Positions 10,489 to 21,695 of a stretch of 41,067 nucleotides of DNA are shown one piece after another. The notes below the pieces were generated by a model. The model worked only from the letters and a program-made list of their open reading frames with translations. It did not search any database and had not been told where the DNA came from. This DNA comes from Obelidium mucronatum (taxonomy: Eukaryota > Chytridiomycota > Chytridiomycetes > Chytridiales > Chytriomycetaceae). The stretch is taken from the NCBI GenBank assembly GCA_025765595.1, contig JAIVFH010000242.1, forward strand, positions 1 to 41,067, given 5' to 3'. The translations under genes and the position numbers were made by a program. Within the stretch, counting starts at the first letter, position 1. The number at the start of each line of letters is the position of its first letter.

Positions 10489-10621
10489 GGCTTGTTTGTG
10501 GTCCAATCCTGTCATATAAAAAACCCTGATATTGAAATAATCATTGAGCAATATTTTTCTTCAACAATTCCTCTTGAAGCACATCTCTTTCTGATGTGTT
10601 CTTTTGAAGAGTGCCTCTTTA

Positions 10622-10700
10622 TTTTCAGGGTTTGCTTTATTGCAGTTTACCAGTCTAACACACTGGTGGTCCCCGGTTCGAACCCGGGCGAAAACATTTT
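10622..10700 (+). tRNA. tRNA-Val(AAC)-like gene, 5' part degenerate
   Basis: The anticodon arm is CCAGT-CTAACAC-ACTGG with anticodon AAC (10,657-10,659). The T-arm is perfect: CCCGG-TTCGAAC-CCGGG (10,672-10,688). CGAAAAC+A could form the 3' acceptor half and a T5 tract follows. Upstream I cannot find a convincing D-arm or the matching GTTTTCG, so this is probably a truncated tRNA or the head of a tRNA-derived SINE. Confidence 0.55.
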
Positions 10701-11715
10701 TCATAATTTTTTATTCTGTGGCATCTGCAAGGAAATAAAAAAGGGAGTTTTTTCTCAAATACAATTGAGGTGGTACTCTGCCGATGTGATGGTGAGTGGT
10801 GTATAAATTGCCAACAACATTATTCTGAACTCAGCACCCAGATTCTCACTAAGTCATATAAGCCGTTGCATATTCTACATTGCCAATCTAGCTTTTTTTC
10901 CAGCAAAAGAGAGCAAAATGGTTGGCAACTCAATGAGTCTGAAGTGTAAGCTTACAACTTTGTTCTCAAAATGTGAGGACTGTGGAAGTTGATTTCAAAG
11001 GCTCTGTCAATGTTCATTATTTATCAACACAAAAAAAGAAATGACAATGATATTTGTCATAATCTTGAAACAGATGTGCTGTTCACTTTGACATCAACGG
11101 TCAAATTGTAAAGTCCTGTACATCTTGCTATTGTCAAACTTGGATCTATTGGCTGGACAAGAGGTGCTTAATCAATCAAAAGAGATCTAGTGTTGTTTTC
11201 TTAAAAGGCAAACCAAAAAACTTTATCACAGCTCTTCAAGGTGCAAACAGTTTTAAGGAACTTCAATTCAAGATAGTTCATTCTTATTGTTGGAATCTGT
11301 AAGCGTGCGGAGCATGGCCTTGAATGTCCTGGAAACAGAGTGTTTGATTGTTTAACGCCTCAAAGTTTCAGGTGTTTCAGATGTAGTTATCACTGAGACT
11401 GGCAATGCAGTGTGACGCCTTGATAGATCTGTGATCAGAAGGAGTCCTTCAATATTGTCACCAAGTTTGGTAGGTTAGCACCTTGAGGCGGCGAAGCCGT
11501 TGACTTGTTTGTGGTTTGAAAGGACATGAGTCATTGCTCCCCAGCGTCAAGTTGCGGAATGCTCTGTGGAATTACAATTCTACAGATCATGTAACAAACT
11601 GCGGCCAGTTTTTTTGGTAAGCGAGTGTTGTTGTGATGATGGTGGTGTTGCTAAATATAAAACACAAGAGAGGAAAAAAATCTAACTTTGAAACCCCCTA
11701 TTCTCATAGTTTCCA
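10701..11715. other. Gene-free stretch
   Basis: About 1 kb with no open frame of note, no recognised repeat and no RNA gene. Confidence 0.5.
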
Positions 11716-11960
11716 ACTGGTGCAAAGGGTCCTAATCGGTTGAAAACTCACCATTGGGGCTCCTAATGGGTCCAATTGGCTTGCTATTAGGAGTGAAAAA
11801 TGCTAGTAGCGCTCATATTAGGAGCAAAAAATCTAATTGGGAGCAATGAAAAAATGCGGTTTTTTCAATTCGCATTCTTATTGGAGCCCCAATTGGGCCC
11901 CAATAGGCTCTGAACTGCTCTCAGTCCAGTTCGAACTCCTAATCGGAGTCCGAATTGTTT
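11716..11960 (+). mobile_element. MITE-like element (copy C)
   Basis: From ACTGGTGCAAAGGGTCC to GGAGTCCGAATTG. It is built of the CTCCTAATNG / CCAATTGGGGC motif family and contains GAGCAAAAAATC...GAAAAAATGCGGTTTTTTCA. Nearly the same sequence recurs at 35,711-35,922 in the same orientation and within MITE A (14,880-14,990). The motif style matches the KDZ-A ends, so it is probably a non-autonomous relative. Confidence 0.7.
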
Positions 11961-12359
11961 GGGTAAAACACGTGCCTGTGGATTATTTTCCAAAGGTACT
12001 TAAGTGACTTGGGGTTGACTGAGCCACCAGGTGCGGCTTGGTTATCCATTGGTAGTCGCTAATCCACGTCCCATCTGCAACTGAGGGGAGGGAAAACAGA
12101 ACATTGATGAAGTTTCGGCAGTTGTGACTGTTGCTGAGACGTTCAAGCTGACCTGCAACTGTGCTGGTGTCCCCTGGGGCTAATGGATGTTCGGTCATTG
12201 AAAATCTTCTTTATATTTTAAAAACAAGCAGTGTTTCTTTATTCATTAAAAGACAAAAGAGAGGAAGGAAGGAAGGAAATAAAGAAAGCCCTTAACACTC
12301 AGAAGTCAGCCCTGTATTGACCAGGCATGTACAATTCCCCATCAACCATTGGGAGCCCT
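11961..12359. other. Short stretch left of E3, nothing supported
   Basis: A 71-codon minus-strand frame (12,198-11,983) has no motif or splice support. A GGAA-rich microsatellite lies near 12,262. Confidence 0.4.
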
Positions 12360-12957
12360 AGACATACGCTCAGTCACTTTGCTTCTTCGCAGTGCAGGTT
12401 GCATCTCCAGAGAAATTAGGACTTAATGGGATTGCAACACTTGTAAGCAGAAAATTTCTTTTTAGGGGTGTTTGCAATAAGTCAGAATTTCTATTTTATT
12501 GCTAGAAAATTAAATGAGACTGTCTTCTTTTAAAATCCAAACAAGCCAAAAGCAGACAGATTGTTGCCTGCAATCCATACTGCTTACTAGGCATTTATCT
12601 GGTCTTGAGTCACTTCTTATTTTACCTTTGTTTGGTTTTCAGATGGACAAGCATGACATGACAGCAGCCGGAAAATTAAAAAAGTAAAACATGATTACTC
12701 AGGTCAAAAAACCCTTCTTGAGACAGTTGTGTTCTCCGGAGTTACTTTGGTTTCCAAGTCAATTTTCCTTTAATTGCCAGGAAAGCAACAGCTTGAACGT
12801 GTCCATTTTCTAAAACTAGAACTATTAATACCCCTTTCTTAGCCCTCAAACCATTTGAACAAAGAAGGAACATCTTTTCTATAAATAGAACTCCAAGGAA
12901 TTGGCAACCCCCTCAAACTCCCCCTTAACATGACAGGTTGACAAGCAACCTGCAATC
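12360..12957. repeat. E3 left terminal inverted repeat
   Basis: Reverse complement of 34,935-35,538, traced by eye through many blocks, for example GTTCTCCGGAGTTACTTTGG and CTTAGCCCTCAAACCATTTG. The close match suggests recent origin or gene conversion. Confidence 0.85.
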
Positions 12958-12990
12958 TGATACTGAACAGTATTCAGGGATTCCTTCAGT
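12956..12990 (+). pseudogene. Fragment of a KDZ transposase-type coding sequence
   Basis: TCTGATACTGAACAGTATTC and the bases after it match KDZ-A at about 22,466-22,500 (encoding SDTEQYSGIPS) with about two differences. The fragment is wedged between the E3 left repeat and the left end of KDZ-B. E3 was therefore probably once related to the KDZ-A family. Confidence 0.7.
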
Positions 12991-13374
12991 TGCGAGTTGC
13001 GATACCGGTCGCGTCACAAGCCGCTCACGGGCCGCTTGCAACCTGCTGACGAGCCGCTAGCGGGCCGCTTGCGACCTGTGCCGCAGCCTGTTGGCAGGCG
13101 GCTCTACTTTTTTATGTGGGGTGCAAGCCGCAAGCCACTGGTTCACAGGCCGCTACCCCCCAACTGTCACTAAAACTCAAGAATAAGTCACAAAAAATGT
13201 ATCAAATAAGGAAGACAGCTGTTTATTAACAATAAGTAATTAAATAAGTAAATAAGTACGCATTGCTTAACCCAGTGCTTGCAAAACCGATTCCCGTATA
13301 TTCCGCTTGCGATCTGTGGCATCGCGATTAATGTTGAAGGTAACTCCCCGCTTCTCCACCACAGCGCTTCCCAC
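12990..13374 (-). pseudogene. KDZ-B left end with the 3' exon of its dioxygenase gene
   Basis: 12,990-13,165 is the terminal motif array. 13,267-13,374 is the final coding part on the minus strand (GVTFNINRDATDR...SVLQALG, stop at 13,267), cut at 13,374 by the LINE. The same C-terminus appears uncut at 25,290-25,400. Confidence 0.8.
13356..13374. repeat. LINE target-site duplication, left copy
   Basis: CCACCACAGCGCTTCCCAC here and CCATCACAGCACTTCCCAC at 28,055-28,073 agree at 17 of 19 positions. They flank the LINE exactly at its poly-A end and its 5' end. Confidence 0.85.
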
Positions 13375-13399
13375 TTTTTTTTTTTTTTTTTTTTTTTTT

Positions 13400-13897
13400 G
13401 GTATGAACTGTATGTTGTAATAAACACTTGTCGAACTACTATTTTCCCCCCAATTACTTGGATTGATTAGTAAGGCCCGGCCTCATACTCCGGATTACAA
13501 GTGGTTTCCACCTAATCCCCCTTGTAGACCCCCAGTCTACTGCCAGTATCACTTCCCCGCTCCCATCCTCCAACTTGTCTTGAGTTTCCACCTATGTTGT
13601 GTACCCCTAATCTACACCAACCCCGTTTTCTCAACTCCCATCCCTCAGCTCCTCTTGAGCTTCCACACTTATTGGGGGCCTCGTTATCAAAAACCCCTGT
13701 GGGGAAAAAAGAGAGCCCCCATCTGGCCTCCCTTCCACCATATGTCTCTTGCTTGTGGGGTTCCAGTCCCCTTGCTGTTTGCTTGATCCTTGTGTTGGTG
13801 GAATCCCCTCTGGATAGGTCCACTCTTGTTGCCATCCCCTGGGTATTTGTAGGGACACCGGTCCCATATCCACATCTTTGTCAGGTATTTCTAGTCT
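13400..13897 (-). other. LINE 3' untranslated-type region
   Basis: A pyrimidine-rich plus strand (so purine-rich LINE sense strand) between the poly-A and the ORF2 C-terminal region. The open frames here on either strand lack recognisable motifs. Confidence 0.4.
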
Positions 13898-14664
13898 TTA
13901 TCTTTCCCTTGCTATGTCATGACTGATTTCTTCCAATGTTATTTTCCCTTTTCTAAGCTCTTTGAATGCTCTGTCTTCATATTCTTGTAGTTCTTTTGCC
14001 GTGCGTTTCCTTCTTTTTGTTTTCCTGTCTGCTCTCATCAGTTTTCGATTTCTTTCCTGGTACTTGGTGCTTCTTTGGTTTGTATTTGAATTCGTCATTC
14101 TTGACGTATGCATTCATGTATCTGCTAGATGTTGTTGTCCATCCAGGTTGTATTTTCTTGATTCCTTTTCTGTCTTCCATTAGAGTTTTGATTGCTTTTT
14201 TGATTCTCCCCATTCTTCCTGAGCATTCATGGTTTCCTGTTGCGCCCATTATCCCCTCGCATAGTTGACATATGGTTTCATTTTTGATCTTTGTGTTTTT
14301 GGTTGTTCTTGGTTCATTGTTCTTTTCAGTTTTGTTTCTGGGTCCCTCTTTTCTGGGGGTTTTATCTTTCCTCTTGGTCTTGTCTTTCTCAGTGATTCCG
14401 CAGGCAAGTTCAAATTCAATTGTCTTTTCATTGCGGTATATCCAGATTTTCTCCTTTACTTCATCATATCTCAGGTCTTTTCATGCTTGTACATTGATTC
14501 TTCTGATACTTTCCGCCTTCTGTACTCCACATTTTTTTATGCATTTGTGGGTTATCTCTGGTATAAGTCCATATCCTGCAACCTGTTCGAATGAGAATCT
14601 GTCTGTTTTGGAGTTTATTGGGTTCATGTCTTCTTCCATGTATTGGTTTGTTGGTTGTCCCATC

Positions 14665-15012
14665 CACATACTATAGCGAGCGGCACTCCCGATTCGGACC
14701 CTATTCAGATCCTATTTGAAAAACGATTCGGAGTCCGACTAGGGTCCAATTCGGACACCAAATCAAACTAGGCTGTCCGTTAGGCCTAACGGCACTCCAA
14801 ACGGACTCCAATTGAGCTCCAAATGCGCTTCCAATTGGATTTACAGCTCCTGACGGCTTTTTCAGCCCATTGCTAATAGCGCATTGATAGTATTAGGAGC
14901 AAAAAATCCAATTGGGAGCAATGAAAAAATGCGGTTTTTTCAATTAGCATTCCTATTGGAGCCCCAATTGGGCCCCAATACCGAATCGCGTGTGCCGCTC
15001 GGACCCTGGGCT
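14665..15012. mobile_element. MITE A in LINE ORF2 (KDZ-A-type ends)
   Basis: Left end CACATACTATAGCGAGCGGC, right end GTGCCGCTCGGACCCTGGGC. Both kinds of end match those of KDZ-A, in inverted orientation. The right half (14,863-14,990) resembles MITEs C and D and the left half resembles MITE B, so it may be a composite. The LINE coding sequence does not rejoin across it. Confidence 0.75.
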
Positions 15013-15803
15013 GCACGGGGTCAAAGGCTTTCTTAATGTCATTCAATAGTATGTAACATTCTTTCTTGGTTTCGATACAGTGATCAATGATTGCTTTAAC
15101 ACAATGTATTACTGGGTCAGTGGTTTCACCAGGGAGGACAGAGTAGTTTCTTCCTTTTAGTACATTGTTTCTGTCAAGGATAGGGACCAGTCTGTTCTTT
15201 TTTATTATTTCTTGGAGTTTGTACAGCGTTTTGAGTAACGCGATGGGTCTTGTTGAGTATATGTCTGCGCCCCATTCTTGGTTTTTTGGGATTGGGTTTA
15301 TGCCAGCAGTTGGGGGAGTACATATACTCTTCGCATGTTTGTATCATTTTCACTATGAGTTTCCAGTTTCTTGTCCTCCCATTAGCAGGAGTTCTTTGGT
15401 TATTCCACTATTCCCTGGGGCTTTTTTGGTCCCAAGTTGTTCAAGTGCTATGCAAATTTCATCTTCAGTGACCTCAGCTTTCATTGGTTCATATATGTTT
15501 TCATCTATGCTGTCCAACAGTTTGTATGTGTCAATGAAGATGGATTTTTCTTTGAATTCTTTGTCTGGTCTTCTGTGGAACCACTCTTTCATTTGATTTG
15601 CAACTTCTATTTTGATTTTCTCACTGTCGAATTCTATGTGGCTGTTGCCGTCCTTGTCTGTGACTTTAATCCTATCCAGGTCAATTTTGTGGAATCTGTC
15701 GAGGACACTGTTAAGAAACTTCTTTGTGTTTTTGTTCATCCTGTTGTTCCTTGCGGCCACATTTTCTTCGATCATTTGGGTGATGGCTTGTGCAGTTGTA
15801 TGT

Positions 15804-16030
15804 GGGCTGAAAACGCCGTTAGGAGCTGTAAATCCAATTGAAAGCGCATTTGGAGCTCAATTGGAGTCCGTTTGGAGTGCCGTTAGGCCTAATGGACAGC
15901 CTAGTCTGATTCAAACTCCGATTTGGACCCAAATCGGGCCCTAATCGGGCCCTAATCAGACTCCGAATCATTTTCCGAATAGGAGTCCGAATAGGGTCCA
16001 AATCGGGAGTGCCGCTCGCTTTAGTACGTG
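15804..16030. mobile_element. MITE B in LINE ORF2
   Basis: From GGCTGAAAACGCCGTTAGG to GTGCCGCTCGCTTTAGTACG. Its reverse complement matches the left half of MITE A. Only one KDZ-A-type end is present. The LINE frame continues on both sides. Confidence 0.75.
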
Positions 16031-17618
16031 TTTGATACACATCTCTATTGTATAGGGCAATCCATGGGTTGTGTAACTGTGCTCTCTTGGTTTCCTTGCC
16101 ACATATTCTGGTTGGGAGGGTTCCTAACGCAATCTTGTTCATTAGTTCCATGTGTCTTGGCGCAATCCTGTCAAGGATTTCCATAACTTCTTGCTTCCCT
16201 GCCGGGTCATACAGGTTCTCAGTTTGGGATGGTTCCTTGCATTTCATTTGGTCCTGTGCAATCTTAGTGTGTTCTTGGATTCTTTCTGGGTCTCCTTTCT
16301 TGAGTTGCCATTTGTTTGTCACTTCGCCTAGTTCTACAATTAGGTTCTCTTTCTTTAGGGCTAAGTTGAGCGATTCTTGGAATTTCACCCTGTGTGTTTC
16401 ATTCGTTTTTTCCATATCAATTACTATTCTGGTTTCTTTCTTTGTTTTCATTGAGGGGCTGAGTACATGTTTCACTTCAATGTCTGCAATTACTGGAACC
16501 GTTGTCTTCCTTCCACCATTTATTTAGTGTTAGTAATGTGCTTCTTGTGTTTTCCGCCGTATTGTTAGATGGCCAGTAGGTGTTGACTATTCTGATTGTT
16601 CCTTCCTGGAATGTGAGTGTCAGTGATATGAGGCTTGCACTTGATTTTTCACATTTGGTGTAGTGCCTGCTCCACTTTTCTGTTATGATGATTCCAGTTC
16701 CTGCTGCTTTTTGTGTGGTTCCTGTCGCATTTGTCCAGTATGATAGCCCTTTAAATTTGCTGTTATAGGCGCGCATCAGTTTTTGGGCTTGCCTGTCAGT
16801 GCATTTTGTTTCTTGGAGTAGTAGGATGTCAATACTCTGTTCCTTTATTATCTGGGAAATCTAGATCATTGCGGTATCAGAAAGTCCTCTACAGTTGTAT
16901 TCTGCCACTCTCAATGTTTCTTCAGGTTTCGTTCTCATTTGGTTAAGTTTTCCAATCGATCTGTTGTTATGTTGTTCTGTTCTGTGGCCTATATGTTCCT
17001 TGTTACGCTGTTCTGTTTCGTGGGTTCTATGGTTATCTTGGTGTTCTGTTGAGTCTGTCGGAGGTGTTATTGGCATCTCAGGTTCGCTGGTATCTCCGTG
17101 TGTTTTGTTTTCGGGCATTTGTTTCCCTGGTTGTGTTCTGAGCAATGCTTTCATTAGTTTGTCAATCTTCTTTCTGACCTCTTCACTGACTGTGGTTGCG
17201 ATTCTTTGAGATGTTTCTGTCCTTTTGTAGGAGTCGCGAGGTCTGCATGGTTGAATTTCTGAAGCTCTAACCATTGTGTTCTTTTTAAGTTTAGGTTCTG
17301 TTGTTCTGTGCTGGAGCCACCCGCCTGTGGGTATTGGTTTTTGGCAGTTTCCAGTTGTTGTACTATCGCAGTTGATGCTTCTGATAGGTCTCCGTTGTGT
17401 GTTATCACTTCTACAATGATTTTTTGGATCATTGTGTTCCTTTTTTCTCTTGGGGCCATTTCCACAAGGCTTGGGATTGGTTTCGTGAATTGAAATGTGT
17501 ATTTCTCTTTTGTTTCTTTTGCCATTGGCTTATCTTCTCTCAGTTTCTTCTTTTTTGTTGCATGGCTGGGGTTTTGGTTGTTATCCTTTTTTCTGGATGT
17601 TTCGTTGTTTGGGTTCAT

Positions 17619-17987
17619 CGTTCAGTTACTTCCAATGTTCTTTCGAAAGTTGAAGAGGGATTTGAATCCTTCTATTTGCGAGCTCCCTTTGTGTTGTTCG
17701 CACAGTGTTTGTTTTTTCTGAATCTCTTTTGGTGTTAATATGTTCCAGAGGTGTTTCTTCTTTTATTAGTAATATTCTTCTCCTTGTTCTCACCACCAGC
17801 TTCTTCCCTTCCCCGCTTCTTCTCCGGTTTACTCATTTTTGGTTCGGCCCAGTTTCAGGGCGATTGGGGTTGTCGCTTCCGCGTCTTCGTCTTCTATGTC
17901 CATCACCCCCTCATTGTTGTCAAAAACCTCTCCCTGTGCAACCCCAGTCTCCACTTCTAGTCTGTCTATGTTCCGGTCGATTCTGTC
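17619..17987 (-). pseudogene. LINE ORF1 C-terminal part, left of KDZ-A
   Basis: The minus-strand frame reads DRNIDRLEVETGVAQGEV and an acidic stretch. It continues the coding sequence found right of KDZ-A (24,446-24,186, ...NQLRTDRNMDRI). The LINE protein was therefore split by the KDZ-A insertion. Confidence 0.6.
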
Positions 17988-17993
17988 AGCGCG

Positions 17994-18300
17994 GGGTCCG
18001 AGCGGCACGCGCGATTCGGGGTCCGAATAGGGCTCGATTCGGGGTCCGAATAGGGCTCGATTCGGGGTCCGAATAGGGCTCCTAATCGGATCCGATTAGG
18101 ATTTAGTCCGATTCGGAGCCTAATCAGGGCCGATTAGGGGCCCTAGTAGCACTCCTAATTGCAAATGAGCAAATAGGACCGCTCCTAGTAGCATTTGTCT
18201 GCTCCTAGTAGGACTCCTAATAGCATTTTGCTCTGCCAATTGGAAACCAAATGGCTTTAATACAACTCCTAGTAGGACTCCTATTGGGGCCTTGTTATCA
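17994..18300. repeat. KDZ-A left terminal region
   Basis: Begins GGTCCGAGCGGCACGCGCG, then a 23-24-bp repeat (GATTCGGGGTCCGAATAGGG-CTC) three times, then CTCCTAATNG / CTCCTAGTAG motifs to about 18,290. These repeated motifs are candidate transposase binding sites. Confidence 0.8.
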
Positions 18301-18491
18301 CTATTGAATCTAAAAAATCTAAAATAAATGCATTTAAAGTGTAAATAAAATTTTACAAGATTTTTTTATACAACTATCCAAAAATCAAAGAAAAATCCAA
18401 AAATCCAAGAAAAATTCAAAAAAAAACTAAGAAAAATCCAAAAAACCAAGAAAAATCAAAGAAAAATCGAAGAAAAACAACACTCAAAATA
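18301..18491. other. KDZ-A non-coding, AT-rich
   Basis: An A-rich stretch with repeated CAAGAAAAATC-type words, downstream of the 872-aa gene. Probably its 3' untranslated region. Confidence 0.4.
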
Positions 18492-21400
18492 TCACTGGGT
18501 TTTCTTCTGAACAGGTTGCCTCTTCCAAGAATTTGCCAACACTCCCTCCTGGCACCCTTGAAAGTACTTTTCAACATCTTGAAAACCTGTAGTACTCCAA
18601 CTATAGATTTGATGCCTAGGGACCAATCTTGCATTGAACTTTGACATGTGCTTCCCAACATCGCTGTAAGAGAAGATGCAATCTTCTTTGTCAAAGTAGC
18701 TTGTGTACGTATTTGGAAAGAGCTAGTATAATAAATAAAGGATTATTAAAAGAAATTGCTTGAAGTGATACTAAAATAAAACTTACTCTTTGGAATTCCA
18801 AATCAGCAAAGTAGACTCCAACATAAGCCCGAAAAATTTCCACAGTATTTCCAAAGTTGGGGAATTCCTTTGACAAGGTTGCAGCAGCAAGAGTTTTGGT
18901 CATTGGTGGCTCTCGATCCTGCGTCAGGTAAGAAAAGCGGATACCAACTTCTTTCACTTGACTAATGAACTTGTCTTGGGTGCCGGTGCGTCCTTTGGGT
19001 TTGGCAACAACTTCAGCAACAGACGTGGGGACTTGGCGACGCTGTTTGGATGCGATGGAAGATAGCTTTTCTTGCAGAGATGGCCCAGTCACAGGTGAAT
19101 TAATCAATGGAGAACTTGCAAATGGATCAAACATTGCTCCTAAATACCAAAAATACTGAGAAATATGTTTAAACAAAATGGCATCCTACCAGAATCAGTG
19201 TAGGCAACATCAAAGTAATCAGGGCTGTGTGGATCCAAAGCAATGTCCACCAAAACTGATTTGTCAAAGATGTACTCCTCTTGGCAGAACCAACTAACAC
19301 TGTGGACCTTCCTGCGAAAGTGGGTTGTGGCTGGATGGACTTTTGCAGCAGCCAAAACATCAGCAAGAAAAACTAATAATGGATTGATTGTTAAAAATGC
19401 ACAATAAAGACAACAACTTGGTCTCACCTTTTGCCTTGTTTCCCTCAGCAAGTGTCCCTTCCACATTACAACGAAAAACTGCTCCTGGATTCTGAAACTT
19501 GCATTTAACAGAAACCATCTTTTTCACCTCTGCTTCTTCTTCTCCATCACTGCCCAAAAGATTCATGACACGTCGCTTCTTTTTGGGATGAGCCTGCACT
19601 TCTTCTTCATCCACCACATCCTCATCATCCTCAACTTCATCTTCCTCCTCATCTATGTTCTCCACACGACGCTTCTTTCTGTGTACAACTGGCTCCACCA
19701 CCTCAATTTCATCATCATCATCTTCAATCACAATTGCTTGAACCTTCTTTCTTTGCTGGACTGGTACCTCCCGCTCCTCCTCATCCCCCTCCTGCTCCTC
19801 TTCCTCTTCAGCATCAAGCTCATTTTCTCCACCATCAACATCTCCAATGTCATCATTTTCATCAGCTTCAGACCCTTCAGGCGCATTGTCAAGTGGTGTT
19901 AACTCACTTTCTGAATCGTCAGCATCTGTTGACTTTCTGTGAGTTTCTGCCCAAGCCTTTAGGCTAGCCTTGAGATTATCAATGCTTTCAGCAACTGCGG
20001 GAGATACCACCGTAGAAGCCTGAGATTCGAGAACAGACATTGACTTGGATAAAGCAGTCTTGGAGGCACCAGCAGATCTTGGCTTGAGGACAGCTGTTTT
20101 TGGCACTGGCTTGGAACTGGAATCAGCTGTCTTGTCTGCTGTCTTGGGAGCTGGCATTGCCTTGGACACTTTGGAAGCTGAAGTAGCCATGGGAACAGTA
20201 GTGGCCTTGGAACCAGAAGTGGTACTCTTTGGGGAACAAGATTGAGAAGCAGGAGTAGTATTTTTAGCAGTGTTGTGAACTGTAGTAGCCTTGGGATCTG
20301 TAGTGGCCTTGGAAGCAGAACTGGTCAAAGTCTTGGGGGAAACAGATGGGGGACCAGAAGCAGTCTTGCCAGCACCAGGAGTAGTCTTAGCAGAACCAGG
20401 AGGAGCTGAAGAAGGATTAGCCTTTGAAGAACTTGGAGAAGTATGAGCAGGAATCGTGGAATTGGAAGAAGAACCAGCTTGTTTGGTTGGTGTTCCTATC
20501 ACATAATTAAATTAAATATTTGTAATTCAATCAAAAAAATGAGACTATAAATACCCAAACCAATTGGATCATCAGATCCCAAGAGTGGAAATGAAATTTT
20601 AGACTTGATAGCTCTTCTAGGCTCGTTTTCTGCAGCAGAACCTGGAAGCTGGCTGATAGGAGGAATATCAGGTTCACTATCAGACCTAACCTCATTAGCA
20701 GCCTGTTGTCTTGCGGCACGAGCCGTAGCCTTCTTGGCAATCTTGGTGGCATTGGTGTCAGCAGGAGTAGGAGCAAAAACAACATGGTACTTGTTGTTTG
20801 AAACTTTTCTAGCTAAAAGATAAATAAATAATAAAAGGGGTTAGATATTAAAGGGCTGGAATTGTGGTCCTAATCGCGCTACGAATCGGCTCCTAATAGC
20901 GCTCCTAATAGCGCTCCTAATCGCACTCCTAATCGCGCACCGAATCGTTTCCTAATCGCGCTCCGAATCGTCTCCTAATCGTGCTCCGAATCGTGCTCCT
21001 AATCGGATCGCGAATCGGATCGCAAATCGGATCGCGAATTGGATCGCGAATTGCGCATCACACCAAAATGAATAAGACTCACCATATATGTATTTCGCCA
21101 GCGCCGCTGCGCGTTCCTCATCATTTTCGGAACGATTTCCATCTATATCCACGATCCCACTGAAGCAGAGGTCCTCCAGTGCTGTTAAATCCTGGTTTGT
21201 GTCTTTGATCCACTTGTACACTTCTGCCTGGGATTTGTTCTTCAGCCCAGGGATGTGGACTGTACATTTGGTTTTATCCAAAAACACTAGCTTCCATGTG
21301 TTGTTGGAGTTGATGTATCTGTTGTGGTTGGGAGTGGTGTGTCAGCGATCACCTGTCAAACACAAACAAATAAACCCAGACCTCAACATCTTGTCCAGTG

Positions 21401-21671
21401 CCTCAGTGGCCTCTTCTACAAGCTCTTTAGGAGAGCCTTTTGTTTCCATGACTCTTTGGTGCAGGTCAGGACAGAGTTCTTTGGTGACTTCTCGCAGATC
21501 ACTCCACAAGATGAAGATGGTCTTCTTGTCATCCAAGGTCTTGTAAGGAGCCTGTTTCCACAAGCCATTCTTGATCTCATCGAAAGAGAACTGGATGGAC
21601 AGTCTGTTCGGGTCGTTGCTGACTCTGAGGGATGGCAGTGTGTCTGGCAGTGGCAGTGTTGGAGATTGCAT
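18492..21671 (-). CDS. 872-aa KDZ-A companion protein, seven exons, function unknown
   Basis: Exons (minus): 21671-21382, 21318-21083, 20812-20555, 20495-19428, 19372-19190, 19139-18787 and 18722-18492. Phases agree throughout, and introns are 50-64 bp apart from the 270-bp motif-array intron 2. Residues 1-260 are a globular region with RYINSNNTWKLVFLDKTKC and KYIYARKVSNNKYHVVF. Residues ~262-590 are Ala/Ser/Pro/Thr/Lys-rich, then strongly acidic with basic clusters (KKRRVENI, PKKKRRVMNLL), likely nuclear localisation signals. Residues ~600-872 form a second globular part (SVSWFCQEEYIFDKSVLVD; SYFDKEDCIFSYSDVGKHM). A shorter homologue of the first part occurs in KDZ-B (32,010-32,540). Conservation with KDZ elements suggests a role in transposition or its regulation. 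No known domain is recognised. It is divergent from the transposase gene. Confidence 0.75.
20867..21058. repeat. 12-bp motif array inside intron 2 of the 872-aa gene
   Basis: About 15 tandem copies of a 12-mer close to CTCCTAATCGCG, with CCGAATCG and CCTAATAG variants, ending in GGATCGCGAATC units. It fills most of the 270-bp intron (20,813-21,082), which is four to five times longer than its neighbours. The same words occur in the KDZ-A ends. Confidence 0.85.
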
Positions 21672-21695
21672 GGGGAAAAAACTTTGCCGAAAAAA
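21672..21695. promoter_or_regulatory. 24-bp gap between divergent start codons of KDZ-A
   Basis: The chosen ATGs at 21,671 (-) and 21,696 (+) are only 24 bp apart, so the two genes must share a bidirectional control region. One or both may have untranslated leaders or upstream exons overlapping the other gene. No TATA-like motif is identified. Confidence 0.4.

Larger units (their letters stand above)
13898..17618 (-). pseudogene. LINE ORF2 remnant (endonuclease, start of reverse transcriptase, C-terminal region)
   Basis: Minus-strand order: ORF2 N-terminal region (17,618-16,950); endonuclease start LRVAEYNCRGLSDTAMI, a stop, then DILLLQETKCTDRQ and IRIVNTYWPSNNT (16,910-16,500); a frameshift near 16,490; linker to 16,031; MITE B; reverse transcriptase N-terminus with KKAPGNSGI and DIKKAFDPVQ (15,800-15,013); MITE A; then a C-terminal region with a Cys/His cluster (CQLCEG...HEC near 14,230-14,270). 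The catalytic Y-x-D-D region is absent, so sequence was lost where MITE A sits. The flanks of MITE B join smoothly (DVYQT | HTTAQAITQM). Confidence 0.8.

Noticed and set aside
13463..17738. Plus-strand open frames rich in Phe, Leu, Ser and Cys
   Set aside because: They are complements of the LINE coding strand, whose minus-strand reading shows real endonuclease and reverse transcriptase motifs.
19588..20245. Plus-strand frames opposite the acidic region of the 872-aa gene
   Set aside because: They are shadows of low-complexity coding sequence on the minus strand. The minus model has consistent splice phases.
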